Below are positions 54,719-62,719 of a stretch of DNA of 64,000 nucleotides, one piece after another. Numbering within the stretch: position 1 is the first letter of the stretch; the number at the start of each line of letters is the position of its first letter. Made by a program: the position numbers and the translations under genes. This DNA comes from Anatilimnocola floriformis (GTDB lineage Bacteria; Planctomycetota; Planctomycetia; Pirellulales; Pirellulaceae). The stretch covers positions 1,860,001 through 1,924,000 of the forward strand of contig NZ_JAMLFW010000001.1 in NCBI RefSeq assembly GCF_024256385.1, in the 5' to 3' direction. The notes below the pieces were generated by a model. That model did no database searches. It saw only the letters and a list, made by a program, of their open reading frames with translations, and was not told the DNA's origin.

Positions 54719-57520
54719 ATGACTTCGTCGCCTCGTTGGAAGAAATTGCTCGCACAACTCGGCCTTGTTCGCTCGAAGAATAACCGCCCCCAGCGCAATC
54801 TGCGACTAGAGAGCTTGGAACAACGCACCGTTCTTGATGGCGACCCTAATACCTTCTCGATTTCTGGCCTCGCTGCCGATGAGCCGGCACTGCCAGGCGA
54901 GGCGACCCAGCTCTCGTTCAATATCACCTTCACCGACGCCAACAACACTGGCGGATCGGTGAAGTGGCGCGTGCAGCAGGTCGGCGCAACCGGCGAGGCG
55001 ACGGAAAATCAAGACTTCACATCTGCTCAAGGCACGTTGAGCTTCGGTTCCGGCGGTGGCACTACGCAGGTGCAGGTGCCGGTACTGTTCGACGGGATCA
55101 ACGGTGAGGCAGATGAAGTTGTTCGCGTCGAACTGTACGACGCGGTGAACGGAAGCCTCTACTGCGACTACGTCGGCTTCGGCACGATTCATGACACCGT
55201 GTATGGTTCGAGCGGTGGTTCGTCCGGTGGATCGAGCGGTGGTTCGTCCGGTGGATCGTCCGGTGGATCGTCCGGTGGATCGAGCGGTGGATCGAGCGGT
55301 GGATCGAGCGGTGGATCGAGCGGTGGATCGAGCGGTGGATCGAGCGGTGGTTCGTCCGGTGGATCGTCCGGTGGATCGTCCGGTGGATCGTCCGGTGGAT
55401 CGTCCGGTGGATCGTCCGGTGGATCGAGCGGTGGTTCGTCCGGTGGTTCGTCCGGTGGATCGAGCGGTGGTTCGTCCGGTGGTTCGTCCGGTGGATCGAG
55501 CGGTGGTTCGTCCGGTGGTTCGTCCGGTGGTTCGAGCGGTGGTTCGAGCGGTGGTTCGAGCGGTGGTTCGAGCGGTGGTTCGAGCGGTGGTTCGTCCGGT
55601 GGATCGAGCGGTGGTTCGTCCGGTGGTTCGTCCGGTGGATCGTCCGGTGGATCGAGCGGTGGATCGAGCGGTGGATCGAGCGGTGGATCGAGCGGTGGTT
55701 CGTCTGCCGCAAGTTCGATCGCGGGATCAGTCACCGTCGATGGAAATGCGACTTCGAGTGCCGCGAAGGGAATGTTCACTCCCTCAGGTGCCACTATGGA
55801 GCGGGAAACGACGGATGTGGAACTCCTGTACGTTAAACACTACTTAAAGCAATACGACGGACCCACGCAGTTCAAATCGGATTACACGGTCAATCTCAAA
55901 GCTGATGGCTCGTTCGATCCAACCGGCAGCACGATTAAGTTGACCACCGTGAACTACACTTCACGCACATACGTGACAAGGAATGACGCAGACATTTCGG
56001 CGGAAGAGGAGGCCGCGCTGGTCGCGAAAGGCAAAACCGTTTACAGGGAAGGCGGCAATGCCTACATCTTCTCCAAGCCGAACTCCACGAACAGTGGATG
56101 GCAGACACTGACGATCCCGATAACGGCAGCCATTTTGGTGGAGGGTAAGCTCCAATCCTTTCAATTCAAAGGCGATAAGTGGTACGGTAACCCACCATCC
56201 GGCCTTATCGATAAGGGCATTGAGGGCGCCGTTGATTTAAAAATGGGCACAGCAAATTTTACGTCGAAATATCAAGATCCGATCAGAGGCGGGATCGCCA
56301 CGTTCGAGACGACAGGTACTATTAAATCGAGCGGTGGTTCGTCCGGTGGATCGAGCGGTGGTTCGTCCGGTGGATCGAGCGGTGGTTCGTCCGGTGGATC
56401 GAGCGGTGGTTCGTCCGGTGGATCGAGCGGTGGTTCGTCCGGTGGATCGAGCGGTGGTTCGTCCGGTGGTTCGTCCGGTGGATCGTCCGGTGGTTCGTCC
56501 GGTGGATCGAGCGGTGGTTCGTCCGGTGGATCGAGCGGTGGTTCGTCCGGTGGTTCGTCCGGTGGTTCGTCCGGTGGATCGAGCGGTGGATCGAGCGGTG
56601 GATCGAGCGGTGGATCGAGCGGTGGATCGAGCGGTGGATCGAGCGGTGGATCGAGCGGTGGATCGAGCGGTGGATCGAGCGGTGGATCGAGCGGTGGATC
56701 GAGCGGTGGATCGTCCGGTGGTTCGTCCGGTGGTTCGTCCGGTGGTTCGTCCGGTGGATCGAGCGGTGGTTCGTCCGGTGGTTCGTCCGGTGGTTCGTCC
56801 GGTGGATCGAGCGGTGGTTCGTCCGGTGGATCGAGCGGTGGTTCGTCCGGTGGATCGAGCGGTGGTTCGTCCGGTGGATCGAGCGGTGGTTCGAGCGGTG
56901 GTTCGTCCGGTCCCTTTGCACTGGATAAGATTGAGGGCACGCTCACTCTTGACGGTAATTCCACTGCCAGTGCCGCTAAGAGCGCCCCGGGCACGACAGA
57001 TGAGCAACTTTGGATTGACACAGGTTACTATAAGCAATACGACGGGCCCACAAAGTTCACAGCCCAGTACACTGTCAATCTCAACGCTGACGGCACGTTC
57101 AAAGCAGCCGGCAGCACGATCACGTTCACCATGGTGAACTTCACTGATTGGAGTTATATAACAAGGCCAAGTGCATCCATTTCACAGGCTAAAGAGGATG
57201 AATATGTAGCGGCTGGTAAACGTGTTGTCAGAGTTGGCGAAAAATGCTTCATCTATTCCAATGAGAATCTCCTCACACAGCCAGCATTTAGTTCGGTGGC
57301 GATCCCGATTACCGAAGCCACTTTGATGGATGGCAAACTCGTTTCGTTCAAGTTTGTAGGCGACAAGTGGTATAAAGACCTGCCGGCCGGGTTTACCGAT
57401 AAAGGTATCGTCGGTGAAATTGATTTGACAAACTCCACGGGTAAATGGACAGCGAAATATCAACAGGATGCTAACGGCACGATTGCTATATACGACGTAA
57501 CAGCTACACTTGTGCATTAG
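54719..57520 (+). CDS. Surface-type protein with Calx-beta-like domain and two SGGS repeat tracts
   Basis: 933 residues from ATG 54719. The N-terminus is basic and ends in RNLRLESLEQRTVLDGD, a motif common on secreted planctomycete proteins. Residues about 45-160 resemble a Calx-beta domain (TQLSFNITFTDANNTGGSVK, GEADEVVRVELYDAVNGS). Repeat tract 1 (about 163-329, some 42 SGGS units) precedes domain A. Tract 2 (about 537-731, some 49 units) precedes domain B. A and B are paralogous (VTVDGNATSSAAKG/LTLDGNSTASAAKS, QYDGPTQFKSDYTVNL/QYDGPTKFTAQYTVNL, FKGDKWYGNPPSG/FVGDKWYKDLPAG). The Ser/Gly tracts look like flexible stalks and possible O-glycosylation targets. No membrane anchor is seen. Confidence 0.85.
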   Translation: MTSSPRWKKLLAQLGLVRSKNNRPQRNLRLESLEQRTVLDGDPNTFSISGLAADEPALPGEATQLSFNITFTDANNTGGSVKWRVQQVGATGEATENQDFTSAQGTLSFGSGGGTTQVQVPVLFDGINGEADEVVRVELYDAVNGSLYCDYVGFGTIHDTVYGSSGGSSGGSSGGSSGGSSGGSSGGSSGGSSGGSSGGSSGGSSGGSSGGSSGGSSGGSSGGSSGGSSGGSSGGSSGGSSGGSSGGSSGGSSGGSSGGSSGGSSGGSSGGSSGGSSGGSSGGSSGGSSGGSSGGSSGGSSGGSSGGSSGGSSGGSSGGSSGGSSGGSSAASSIAGSVTVDGNATSSAAKGMFTPSGATMERETTDVELLYVKHYLKQYDGPTQFKSDYTVNLKADGSFDPTGSTIKLTTVNYTSRTYVTRNDADISAEEEAALVAKGKTVYREGGNAYIFSKPNSTNSGWQTLTIPITAAILVEGKLQSFQFKGDKWYGNPPSGLIDKGIEGAVDLKMGTANFTSKYQDPIRGGIATFETTGTIKSSGGSSGGSSGGSSGGSSGGSSGGSSGGSSGGSSGGSSGGSSGGSSGGSSGGSSGGSSGGSSGGSSGGSSGGSSGGSSGGSSGGSSGGSSGGSSGGSSGGSSGGSSGGSSGGSSGGSSGGSSGGSSGGSSGGSSGGSSGGSSGGSSGGSSGGSSGGSSGGSSGGSSGGSSGGSSGGSSGGSSGGSSGGSSGGSSGPFALDKIEGTLTLDGNSTASAAKSAPGTTDEQLWIDTGYYKQYDGPTKFTAQYTVNLNADGTFKAAGSTITFTMVNFTDWSYITRPSASISQAKEDEYVAAGKRVVRVGEKCFIYSNENLLTQPAFSSVAIPITEATLMDGKLVSFKFVGDKWYKDLPAGFTDKGIVGEIDLTNSTGKWTAKYQQDANGTIAIYDVTATLVH
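55204..55706 (+). repeat. 12-bp tandem repeat tract 1 (SGGS codons)
   Basis: About 42 copies of a 12-base unit of the form TCG-(TCC or AGC)-GGT-GG(A or T). Only two positions vary: the second Ser codon (TCC or AGC) and the last Gly codon base. The variants cluster in runs, as expected from slippage and unequal exchange of higher-order blocks. The tract is in frame and length change by whole units would not break the gene. Confidence 0.97.
56327..56912 (+). repeat. 12-bp tandem repeat tract 2 (SGGS codons)
   Basis: About 49 copies of the same 12-base unit as tract 1, with a 24-base alternation (AGC/GGTGGT/TCG/TCC/GGTGGA) in the flanks and a run of at least ten identical AGC-type units in the centre. 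The two tracts are similar enough to recombine, which would delete domain A. Confidence 0.97.
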
Positions 57521-57618
57521 GCAACCGCCCGCGAGATGATCCGAGTGGGGGGCGTTGAGCAAGTTCGCCCAGCCAAAGAAGCCACCGCTCCACTATCCCT
57601 TTCAAGAGAAGCAGGTGC

Positions 57619-58119
57619 ATGATGACCCGATTTGTGTTGGCTGCGGCCCTTTTGAGCTACGCACTCACCTCGGTAGCCCTGTCTGCGGACGCGCCGCCCG
57701 TTTACGTGAAGATCCTCATACCCGATGATCCCGGCGCTCCTGTTGTTGAGGGAGATTCGACCGTTGTTGAATCCTGGATTATTAAGTGCATCGATAAGGA
57801 ACAGCGTCAGTCCAAGTTCAGAGCGGTAACCGGATGGGTGCGGCTCGTCGAGGAGCCCTTCGATGCCACACCCGTGTGGCGCGGAGCAACCCTGGACGGA
57901 GTAGGCGTGTGCCCCGTTTCGGCGGACGTTTTCGAACGCAAAGACGGCCAGATCAAGATCACGCTCCAAGGATGGACGCCTGGCGGGGCGAGGGCCACGG
58001 TGACACTCCAGGACGAACCAGGTAGCCGTGAGGTGGTCCCGGTCACCGAAGCCAAAACGAAACACGGGGTGCCCCACGTAGCCATTTTCATCGGACTTTA
58101 CGAAAAGCGAAGTGACTAG
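57619..58119 (+). CDS. Small secreted protein of unknown function
   Basis: 166 residues. The start is ATG ATG at 57619/57622 with AGAGAAG upstream. Signal peptide about 1-23 (FVLAAALLSYALTSVALSA). The mature part is probably a beta-sandwich (VYVKILIPDDPGAPVVEGDS, VTGWVRLVEEPF, GQIKITLQGWTPGGARATVT). Two Cys residues (KCIDK, GVCPV) may form a disulfide. It follows the SGGS-repeat gene by 98 bases on the same strand. Its end touches the integrase scar: recognisable integrase text in another frame starts right after its stop. I do not recognise the family. Confidence 0.7.
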   Translation: MMTRFVLAAALLSYALTSVALSADAPPVYVKILIPDDPGAPVVEGDSTVVESWIIKCIDKEQRQSKFRAVTGWVRLVEEPFDATPVWRGATLDGVGVCPVSADVFERKDGQIKITLQGWTPGGARATVTLQDEPGSREVVPVTEAKTKHGVPHVAIFIGLYEKRSD

Positions 58120-58215
58120 CAGACGTTCGATATGGTTTTACGCGAAGGGGGAATGCGAGCAAATTCACGGCTATGTGCTGTTCATGGTGAACACCGGCCT
58201 GCGTCCCGACCGAGG
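58118..58215 (+). pseudogene. Tyrosine recombinase fragment, box I region
   Basis: A short piece translating to EQIHGYVLFMVNTGLRPD, the box I region (first catalytic Arg) of planctomycete tyrosine recombinases. It has no start, no box II and no Tyr, and turns to unrelated text after about 58215. It runs opposite to the N-terminal integrase fragment that follows, so the two are not simply one interrupted gene. Confidence 0.65.
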
Positions 58216-58264
58216 GCGCACAGCACGAATCCGACACTCGCGGATCTTGATAAACTCCGGCAGC

Positions 58265-58500
58265 GCTTGGTGGGTTGGTCCCGTAACGCGGCCATTAGAG
58301 AGCAGGAACTGGACCACATCGGCGTTCTCGGGAAATGACCATTCGGCCGCGTTCGACGTCCCGAAGGTAGCTTCGACGCGAGCGATTAGGCCTCCCGCCT
58401 TTTTCTTGTCGTGGGTCTGGAAAGATCGCTTGAACCGCTTGTTGCCTAAGCGGATGCAAATGAAATACACGCCACAGGCGTCCAACTCGTGCCAGGCCAT
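58265..58500 (-). pseudogene. Tyrosine recombinase fragment, N-terminal arm domain
   Basis: From ATG 58500, with CGGAG about 7 bases upstream, the frame reads like the N-terminus of a planctomycete site-specific integrase (YFICIRLGNKRFKRSFQTHD, KKKAGGLIARVEATFGT, ENADVVQFLLSNGRVTG). After about 58265 the text is Arg/Pro-rich and unrelated; the open frame ends at 58171. It keeps a native-looking start and lies 162 bases past a tRNA-Leu 3' half on the same strand, the usual layout of an integrated element. Confidence 0.7.
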
Positions 58501-58661
58501 CGCCGAATCTCCGTTGCAAAATCTACGGAGGAACCGGCCTGAAACCTATCGACGCAATGCACAACGAAACCCCCGCTGCCACGGTTTTGCCACGGGTGTT
58601 ACCGAGTCGGCCGCAGGGGGCCTGTCACCCGGAATGTGCAAAAATGCCTCAAAATAAGAAG

Positions 58662-58711
58662 TACCAGAGGCCGGACTTGAACCGGCACGCCCTTGCGGGC
58701 ACAGGGTTTTG
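58662..58711 (-). tRNA. 3' half of tRNA-Leu (CAA), partial; probable attachment site
   Basis: On the minus strand the sequence runs from the anticodon loop TTCAAAA through CCCTG, a long variable arm (TGCCCGCAAGGGCG), a perfect T arm (GCCGG TTCAAGT CCGGC) and the acceptor strand CTCTGGT-A. The long variable arm and TTCAAAA loop point to tRNA-Leu(CAA). The 5' acceptor strand (ACCAGAG) and the 5' anticodon stem (CAGGG) are missing: CAGAT stands where CAGGG should be. A D-arm-like TGGCGAATCGGCTTGGCAGA lies just upstream but does not rescue the fold. Integrases often recombine in a tRNA between the anticodon loop and the 3' end, which is exactly the part kept. Confidence 0.7.
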
Positions 58712-58773
58712 AAATCTGCCAAGCCGATTCGCCACAATTTTTGCCACCCACGCAATACTTCACCTCGCAACTG

Positions 58774-59559
58774 CTAAACGTGAATAGACTGCCAAATCAT
58801 AAAGATGACCACGAATAGCGTAAATGCGAGCACGAAGAATAACAAAAGTCGTACGAAACGCTTTGTAGGTTGAGTGAGTTTGAGCAGTCTCAATCTGTCC
58901 TGTCGAATAACATCACTTTCCTGTTGCTGCCTGCGGTAATCTACTGCGAATTGAGAATTGCTATTGCCTGAAACATCAATTTGAAGGGGTTGGCTGCCTG
59001 TGGTTCGCAAACGAATTCTCACTGACTTCGTGTACTGGATCGTACCCAGCGCCGAACAACGGGGTGAGGTTGCTTTACACGCACCAATTAGGGATTGGCC
59101 AGTGTTCTCGAACAAGTGTTCCGAGTCCGGCCGCTGCGCGCGGTGCGGTTGCGGCGTATGTATTTCTAGTACCGTCGCAGGCACCGGACATTGCTGCAAA
59201 GCAACGGAGGCGAGATTCATCGTGATGTCGCCCCAATAAAACTCCGTCGGATCGACCAACTCCGTTTCACTACTTTTCACAAAACCGCAGACGACGACGT
59301 ATCTGCCGGGTCTGCCTTGTGGATCGCGTCCTCCGTTTAAGAAGCGATAGTAACATCGCCAGTCCTTAGAAAGGTCGTAGATGCCACCCCACAACGTTGT
59401 CGCTTCGAGTTCGTTTGGATGCTGCGGAATGTCAGCCGCTAAGCCTTCGTAGTACGTTTCAACAAGCTGCTCACGCGCAAGTTGCGGGTGATACCATGTC
59501 CAATAATTGCCATCGGCAGTTTGGAAAGCAGGATCGTAAAGCGCAAGTAGGATCTTCAT
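58774..59559 (-). CDS. Tail-anchored protein of unknown function in the GTPase operon
   Basis: 261 residues. A globular N-terminal part (LLALYDPAFQTADGNYWTWY, ATTLWGGIYDLSKDWRCYYR, GRPGRYVVVCGFVKSSE) ends at about 195. A charged segment follows (RLRLLKLTQPTKR), then a C-terminal membrane helix (LLLFFVLAFTLFVVIFMIW) with only four residues after it. It is therefore probably tail-anchored with the bulk in the cytosol. The N-terminal half has the look of proteins paired with GTPases in predicted bacterial conflict systems (GAP1-N-like), but I cannot confirm membership. It is the last gene of the operon, 18 bases after the small GTPase. Confidence 0.75.
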   Translation of the reverse strand: MKILLALYDPAFQTADGNYWTWYHPQLAREQLVETYYEGLAADIPQHPNELEATTLWGGIYDLSKDWRCYYRFLNGGRDPQGRPGRYVVVCGFVKSSETELVDPTEFYWGDITMNLASVALQQCPVPATVLEIHTPQPHRAQRPDSEHLFENTGQSLIGACKATSPRCSALGTIQYTKSVRIRLRTTGSQPLQIDVSGNSNSQFAVDYRRQQQESDVIRQDRLRLLKLTQPTKRFVRLLLFFVLAFTLFVVIFMIWQSIHV

Positions 59560-59577
59560 GGGTCTTGGCCAGGGTCG

Positions 59578-60591
59578 CTACTTTTGTCGTGGATGCTCGA
59601 GAAACTGTTGAACCGCACGCGGACTATCCGTGTTTTGACGGCACCCTCGAAGGCAAAGCACAAGAAAAAGCCCGCCCCAGAAAGCCCACTTCAGTAGAGT
59701 CGCTCCTTCCTTTCGCGCCCAAGTAAGAAACCTCGTCCAATCTTCTTCGACTTCGTTTGAGACTGGCGGCGAAATGTCTGCGTTCAATCGTTCGATCGGC
59801 AACGATTTTTCAGCCAAATGCGTTGCTTGCCTTGCTGCACAAACTGCCATCCAATTCACGAACTCCGAAAACCCCTTACATCGCAGTTGGCCATCCGGAA
59901 CGCGCCTCGGCCTCCCAAGTTCGTCGGGCTTCGTAATCGTTGCTCCCACCGCTGAGATTCGAAAGATGGGAACCGCGTCGTCTTGCAAATACCGACCGGC
60001 AACATGGGGTAGATACTTCTGCGCCACCAGTTGGAGACTCGCTTCCTGTCGCAGTTCATCGCGATACAGGTCAGCCTGGGTGAAGACTATGCACATCGGA
60101 CGTGCCGGACACGTTGCATGGCGATAGTCCATGGCCCCGCGTAATAGCCATTCATTTTTCAACCGCTTAACTGCATCTTGCTCACCAATAAAGTCACGCA
60201 AATTGACAAGGAATGCGACTGCATCTGCAGTACGAACAATCTCAGCCAACGCTTGCAAGCGAGTGGGAAGATTTTCATCCGAAACCTGCTCTTCGGCAAA
60301 CAGTAAACGCAGGTCCTGCCCGGCCGAATCCACCAGTCGCAGCGTCCCCGTCTCACCGTATTCAATCTCAAAAAACCATTCCAGCTGCTGCCAGTTGCCC
60401 GGCGGTGTCGATGGTGGCCACTCGGATTGCTTGAGCGTTTGCCACGCTCGTTCCACGTATTCCGCTGTCGTTATATTCTGCGGGTGAAGGCGCATGAGGT
60501 GCTCTGAATTCGGACCGTAGAGTTTGCAAAGGACCGTCAGCAGTACGGTCTTGCCACATCCTTCGGTTCCGACGAACGCAATTCCAGTCAT
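59578..60591 (-). CDS. P-loop (TRAFAC-type) GTPase with C-terminal membrane helix
   Basis: 337 residues. Walker A: IAFVGTEGCGKTVLLTVL at the very N-terminus. DxxG is in LRLVDSAGQDLRLLF; the NKxD-like position reads CIVFTQADLY, so Asn-Lys is replaced by Thr-Gln. The text AVAFLVNLRDFIGEQDAVK matches small regulatory GTPases that sit beside adaptors in conflict operons. A hydrophobic helix (LKWAFWGGLFLVLCL) near residue 300 anchors the end. It starts four bases after the dynamin-like GTPase 2 stop, so the two are co-translated. It probably acts as switch or effector for the membrane GTPases (inference). Confidence 0.85.
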   Translation of the reverse strand: MTGIAFVGTEGCGKTVLLTVLCKLYGPNSEHLMRLHPQNITTAEYVERAWQTLKQSEWPPSTPPGNWQQLEWFFEIEYGETGTLRLVDSAGQDLRLLFAEEQVSDENLPTRLQALAEIVRTADAVAFLVNLRDFIGEQDAVKRLKNEWLLRGAMDYRHATCPARPMCIVFTQADLYRDELRQEASLQLVAQKYLPHVAGRYLQDDAVPIFRISAVGATITKPDELGRPRRVPDGQLRCKGFSEFVNWMAVCAARQATHLAEKSLPIERLNADISPPVSNEVEEDWTRFLTWARKEGATLLKWAFWGGLFLVLCLRGCRQNTDSPRAVQQFLEHPRQK

Positions 60592-60595
60592 GGTC

Positions 60596-61657
60596 CTAGT
60601 TTCTTCCCGAAAGCGTGTCAGAGATTTGCTGTCCCGCTGGGCTCCGCTGCGAAATCAGTTTCCATCGCGACCAAGTATCGGGCCGCCACGGCGCCAGCTC
60701 TCGCGGTGCAGTGGAATGGATGTATTCCTGATGCCAGGTGCGCCAGTGATCAGCAAGTTGCTGAACCTGCCTACTCAGAGCCGCCGCGCGCAACTGTGGG
60801 TTCGCCAGTTCTGTTATCCGCTGCTGAAGCAAACCAATGCCGGTCGCTTCTAAATGCGACGGAGCAGCCGTTCTGCTTGCCGGCAGCAGCGGGGCAACAA
60901 ACCGGAACTGAGGCGTGTGGCCCTTAAATTCGCCCTGAAAACGCCGACAGAAACGTTCCTTGTCTGTCGGCGACCATTCTTCCCCGAGCGTGACGATGAT
61001 GTCGTCGCAAAGTTCTGGAAAAAATCTCTCGCGAAACTCTACTTCGCGTTTGCCAATACCCTGTTCGCCCAAGACCACCCAAAACACTTGTGAAACTTGC
61101 TCCTGCAGATACACCCGAACAGCCGCTTCATGAGAACCAGGATTCGCATCGAGCTGCGCCGCTCCAAAGCCAGGTGTATCTGCCAGAATCAGGCCCTGCT
61201 GAAGGAGCGGATGCGGAATATGCACAGAGAGTTTTGGTTGCCGCGCGGCGGCGTTCACCGACCATCTCGCTAATATTTCATGCAACTGCCTGGCATCAGA
61301 CCAGGCTACGAACTGCTGCTCGACCGAGTTGCCTTCCCGCAACGATACAAATCGCTGATCGCCGTAGCAGAACTCAATTGGCAGCGCCGTGCAGGGTCCA
61401 TTGCGGCGTGGAGACAGGTCTTCGCCTAATAACGCGTTCAGCAATGTTGATTTACCGACGTTGGTCAGTCCCACGACGGCAATTGCATAGCGCCGCCTCG
61501 CTTGCGTCACACGTTTGCAATGCTTGAGGACGGAAATTGAAACGCGATACAGCGCTTCGCGCAATGTAGGTTCTCGCTGGTACTCAGCAGACTCGCTAAA
61601 AAGCAAGTAAAGTTCGTCCAGCAAAATTGGTAATTCGTGCGTGTCGACCTGCGACAT
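60596..61657 (-). CDS. Dynamin/Era-like GTPase 2
   Basis: 353 residues from ATG 61657; a TTG five codons upstream is an alternative. G1: IAVVGLTNVGKSTLLNALLG near residue 65. Switch region: RRNGPCTALPIEFCYG, with the conserved Thr. G3: LILADTPGFGAAQ. The G4 NKxD is not clear; VTLGEEW stands near the expected place. The layout (helical N-terminus, GTPase, helical C-terminus of about 100 residues) is that of short dynamin-family proteins without a membrane paddle. It follows dynamin-like GTPase 1 by 18 bases. In bacteria such pairs, for example LeoA/B or DynA-type, remodel membranes. Confidence 0.85.
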   Translation of the reverse strand: MSQVDTHELPILLDELYLLFSESAEYQREPTLREALYRVSISVLKHCKRVTQARRRYAIAVVGLTNVGKSTLLNALLGEDLSPRRNGPCTALPIEFCYGDQRFVSLREGNSVEQQFVAWSDARQLHEILARWSVNAAARQPKLSVHIPHPLLQQGLILADTPGFGAAQLDANPGSHEAAVRVYLQEQVSQVFWVVLGEQGIGKREVEFRERFFPELCDDIIVTLGEEWSPTDKERFCRRFQGEFKGHTPQFRFVAPLLPASRTAAPSHLEATGIGLLQQRITELANPQLRAAALSRQVQQLADHWRTWHQEYIHSTAPRELAPWRPDTWSRWKLISQRSPAGQQISDTLSGRN

Positions 61658-61675
61658 GATGTTTGCTCGCAAGGT

Positions 61676-62719
61676 TTAGGCTTTGGAAACTGGAACGGAT
61701 GCCACTAGTTCAGCAAGCGATTGAGAGGATGCCTGCAATCGTTGCGGCCCCGCTTCATCGGGGCGCTGCGCGAGCAATTCCTGGATCGTACGTTCGAGTT
61801 CATCCAGCTGAGAATCGATACGGGCGCGAAATTCACTCAGGATGTCGTCTCCCATGTCTCGCAACTGACTGATCCGTTGTTTCCGAAGCCGTTCAAATAT
61901 CTTGCCGATCTGAACTTGCCCTGCTTCGTCAAGCTTCTGCCTCGTTTTGAGCTTTGAAGTGCGCCAAGCGAAAGGTACTGCGGCAACGCCCAGACCAATC
62001 AAGGTCCAGCCGACTGGCCCCGACATTGCGACCCACAACGGAGTAGTCGTCAGGGCGACTGGAGCTGACACGGTGGCTGTCCCGGTTCCCAAAAATGAAA
62101 ATATGCCTGCAGCGTTTGGAAGCAGCACACTTCCCAATGTGCTGATCAACGAGGGCGCTGCAACTGTCGTGGTGGCGGCCGCTATTGCCGCCGCGTTCGC
62201 CGTAGCAATACTCGCAGCCGCTGCCTGACCAGCGATCATTAAGCCACTTCCAAGTGCGAGAGACGCCACGCCTCCCGCAACCTCCCTGATCGGCTGGTCA
62301 TCCGGCAGGTGCGGCGTATGCATTCCTAAGAAACCCAGCTCGAGACGCGGATACTCTTGTTGCAGATTTTCAGCAAGTGTTTGAAGGGAAGTCTCTAGTC
62401 GGTTCGTCGCCGGCCGCATGTCTTCTTCTATACGCCTCTGAATCAGAGTGGGCAGTTCCTTGGAGAGTTCATCGACAGTAAAAAGATCGGTGTCCGCAAT
62501 TTGCCGAGCGATTGCGGTTCTGCAACGGCTCTCAATCTCATCCAGCTCACGTTCGAATTCGTTCAAGGCTCGGCGCCACAGACGTTGGAAATTTTCTTCC
62601 GTAGGTTTTCGCGACAGCGCAAGCCGCGGCCGCTCTTGTTCCAGTTCTTTCAGATCGGCGGCCAGTTCCGCTGCCGACTTGCGTGAGCCGGAATTGCAAC
62701 TTCCAAAGACTGAGCCCAC
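61676..62719 (-). CDS. C-terminal (stalk and membrane) part of dynamin-like GTPase 1, frame-shifted
   Basis: A 347-residue open frame beginning with GTG inside the previous one. From about SAAELAADLKELEQERPRL the text continues the dynamin-like protein: long charged helices (ALNEFERELDEIESRCRTAI, LIQRRIEEDMRPATNRLETS), then two hydrophobic segments (VASLALGSGLMIAGQAAAAS and PVGWTLIGLGVAAVPFAW), then more coiled coil (IDSQLDELERTIQELLAQRP). This is the stalk and membrane-contact half of bacterial dynamins. A -1 shift near 62680-62690 would join it to the GTPase half to give about 640 residues. Separate translation from the GTG is possible but would leave each half incomplete. Confidence 0.75.
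   Translation of the reverse strand: MGSVFGSCNSGSRKSAAELAADLKELEQERPRLALSRKPTEENFQRLWRRALNEFERELDEIESRCRTAIARQIADTDLFTVDELSKELPTLIQRRIEEDMRPATNRLETSLQTLAENLQQEYPRLELGFLGMHTPHLPDDQPIREVAGGVASLALGSGLMIAGQAAAASIATANAAAIAAATTTVAAPSLISTLGSVLLPNAAGIFSFLGTGTATVSAPVALTTTPLWVAMSGPVGWTLIGLGVAAVPFAWRTSKLKTRQKLDEAGQVQIGKIFERLRKQRISQLRDMGDDILSEFRARIDSQLDELERTIQELLAQRPDEAGPQRLQASSQSLAELVASVPVSKA

Noticed and set aside
55098-55847. Long open frames in several frames of repeat tract 1 (HRTNHRS, DPPLDPP and VVRPVDR repeats)
   Set aside because: A stop-free 12-base repeat is open in all frames. Only the SGGS frame joins flanking folded domains.
55204-56912. CRISPR array
   Set aside because: The repeats are 12-base coding units without unique spacers, and no cas genes are present.
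56237-57137. Long antisense and alternate frames in repeat tract 2
   Set aside because: Same reason as tract 1; they are by-products of the repeat.
58662-58745. Complete functional tRNA-Leu
   Set aside because: The 5' acceptor strand that should pair with CTCTGGT is absent and the anticodon stem has mismatches.
62719-62719. Independent GTG start for the dynamin stalk half as a separate gene
   Set aside because: No ribosome binding site is evident, and its first 15 or so residues do not resemble dynamins. A frameshifted single gene explains both halves better.
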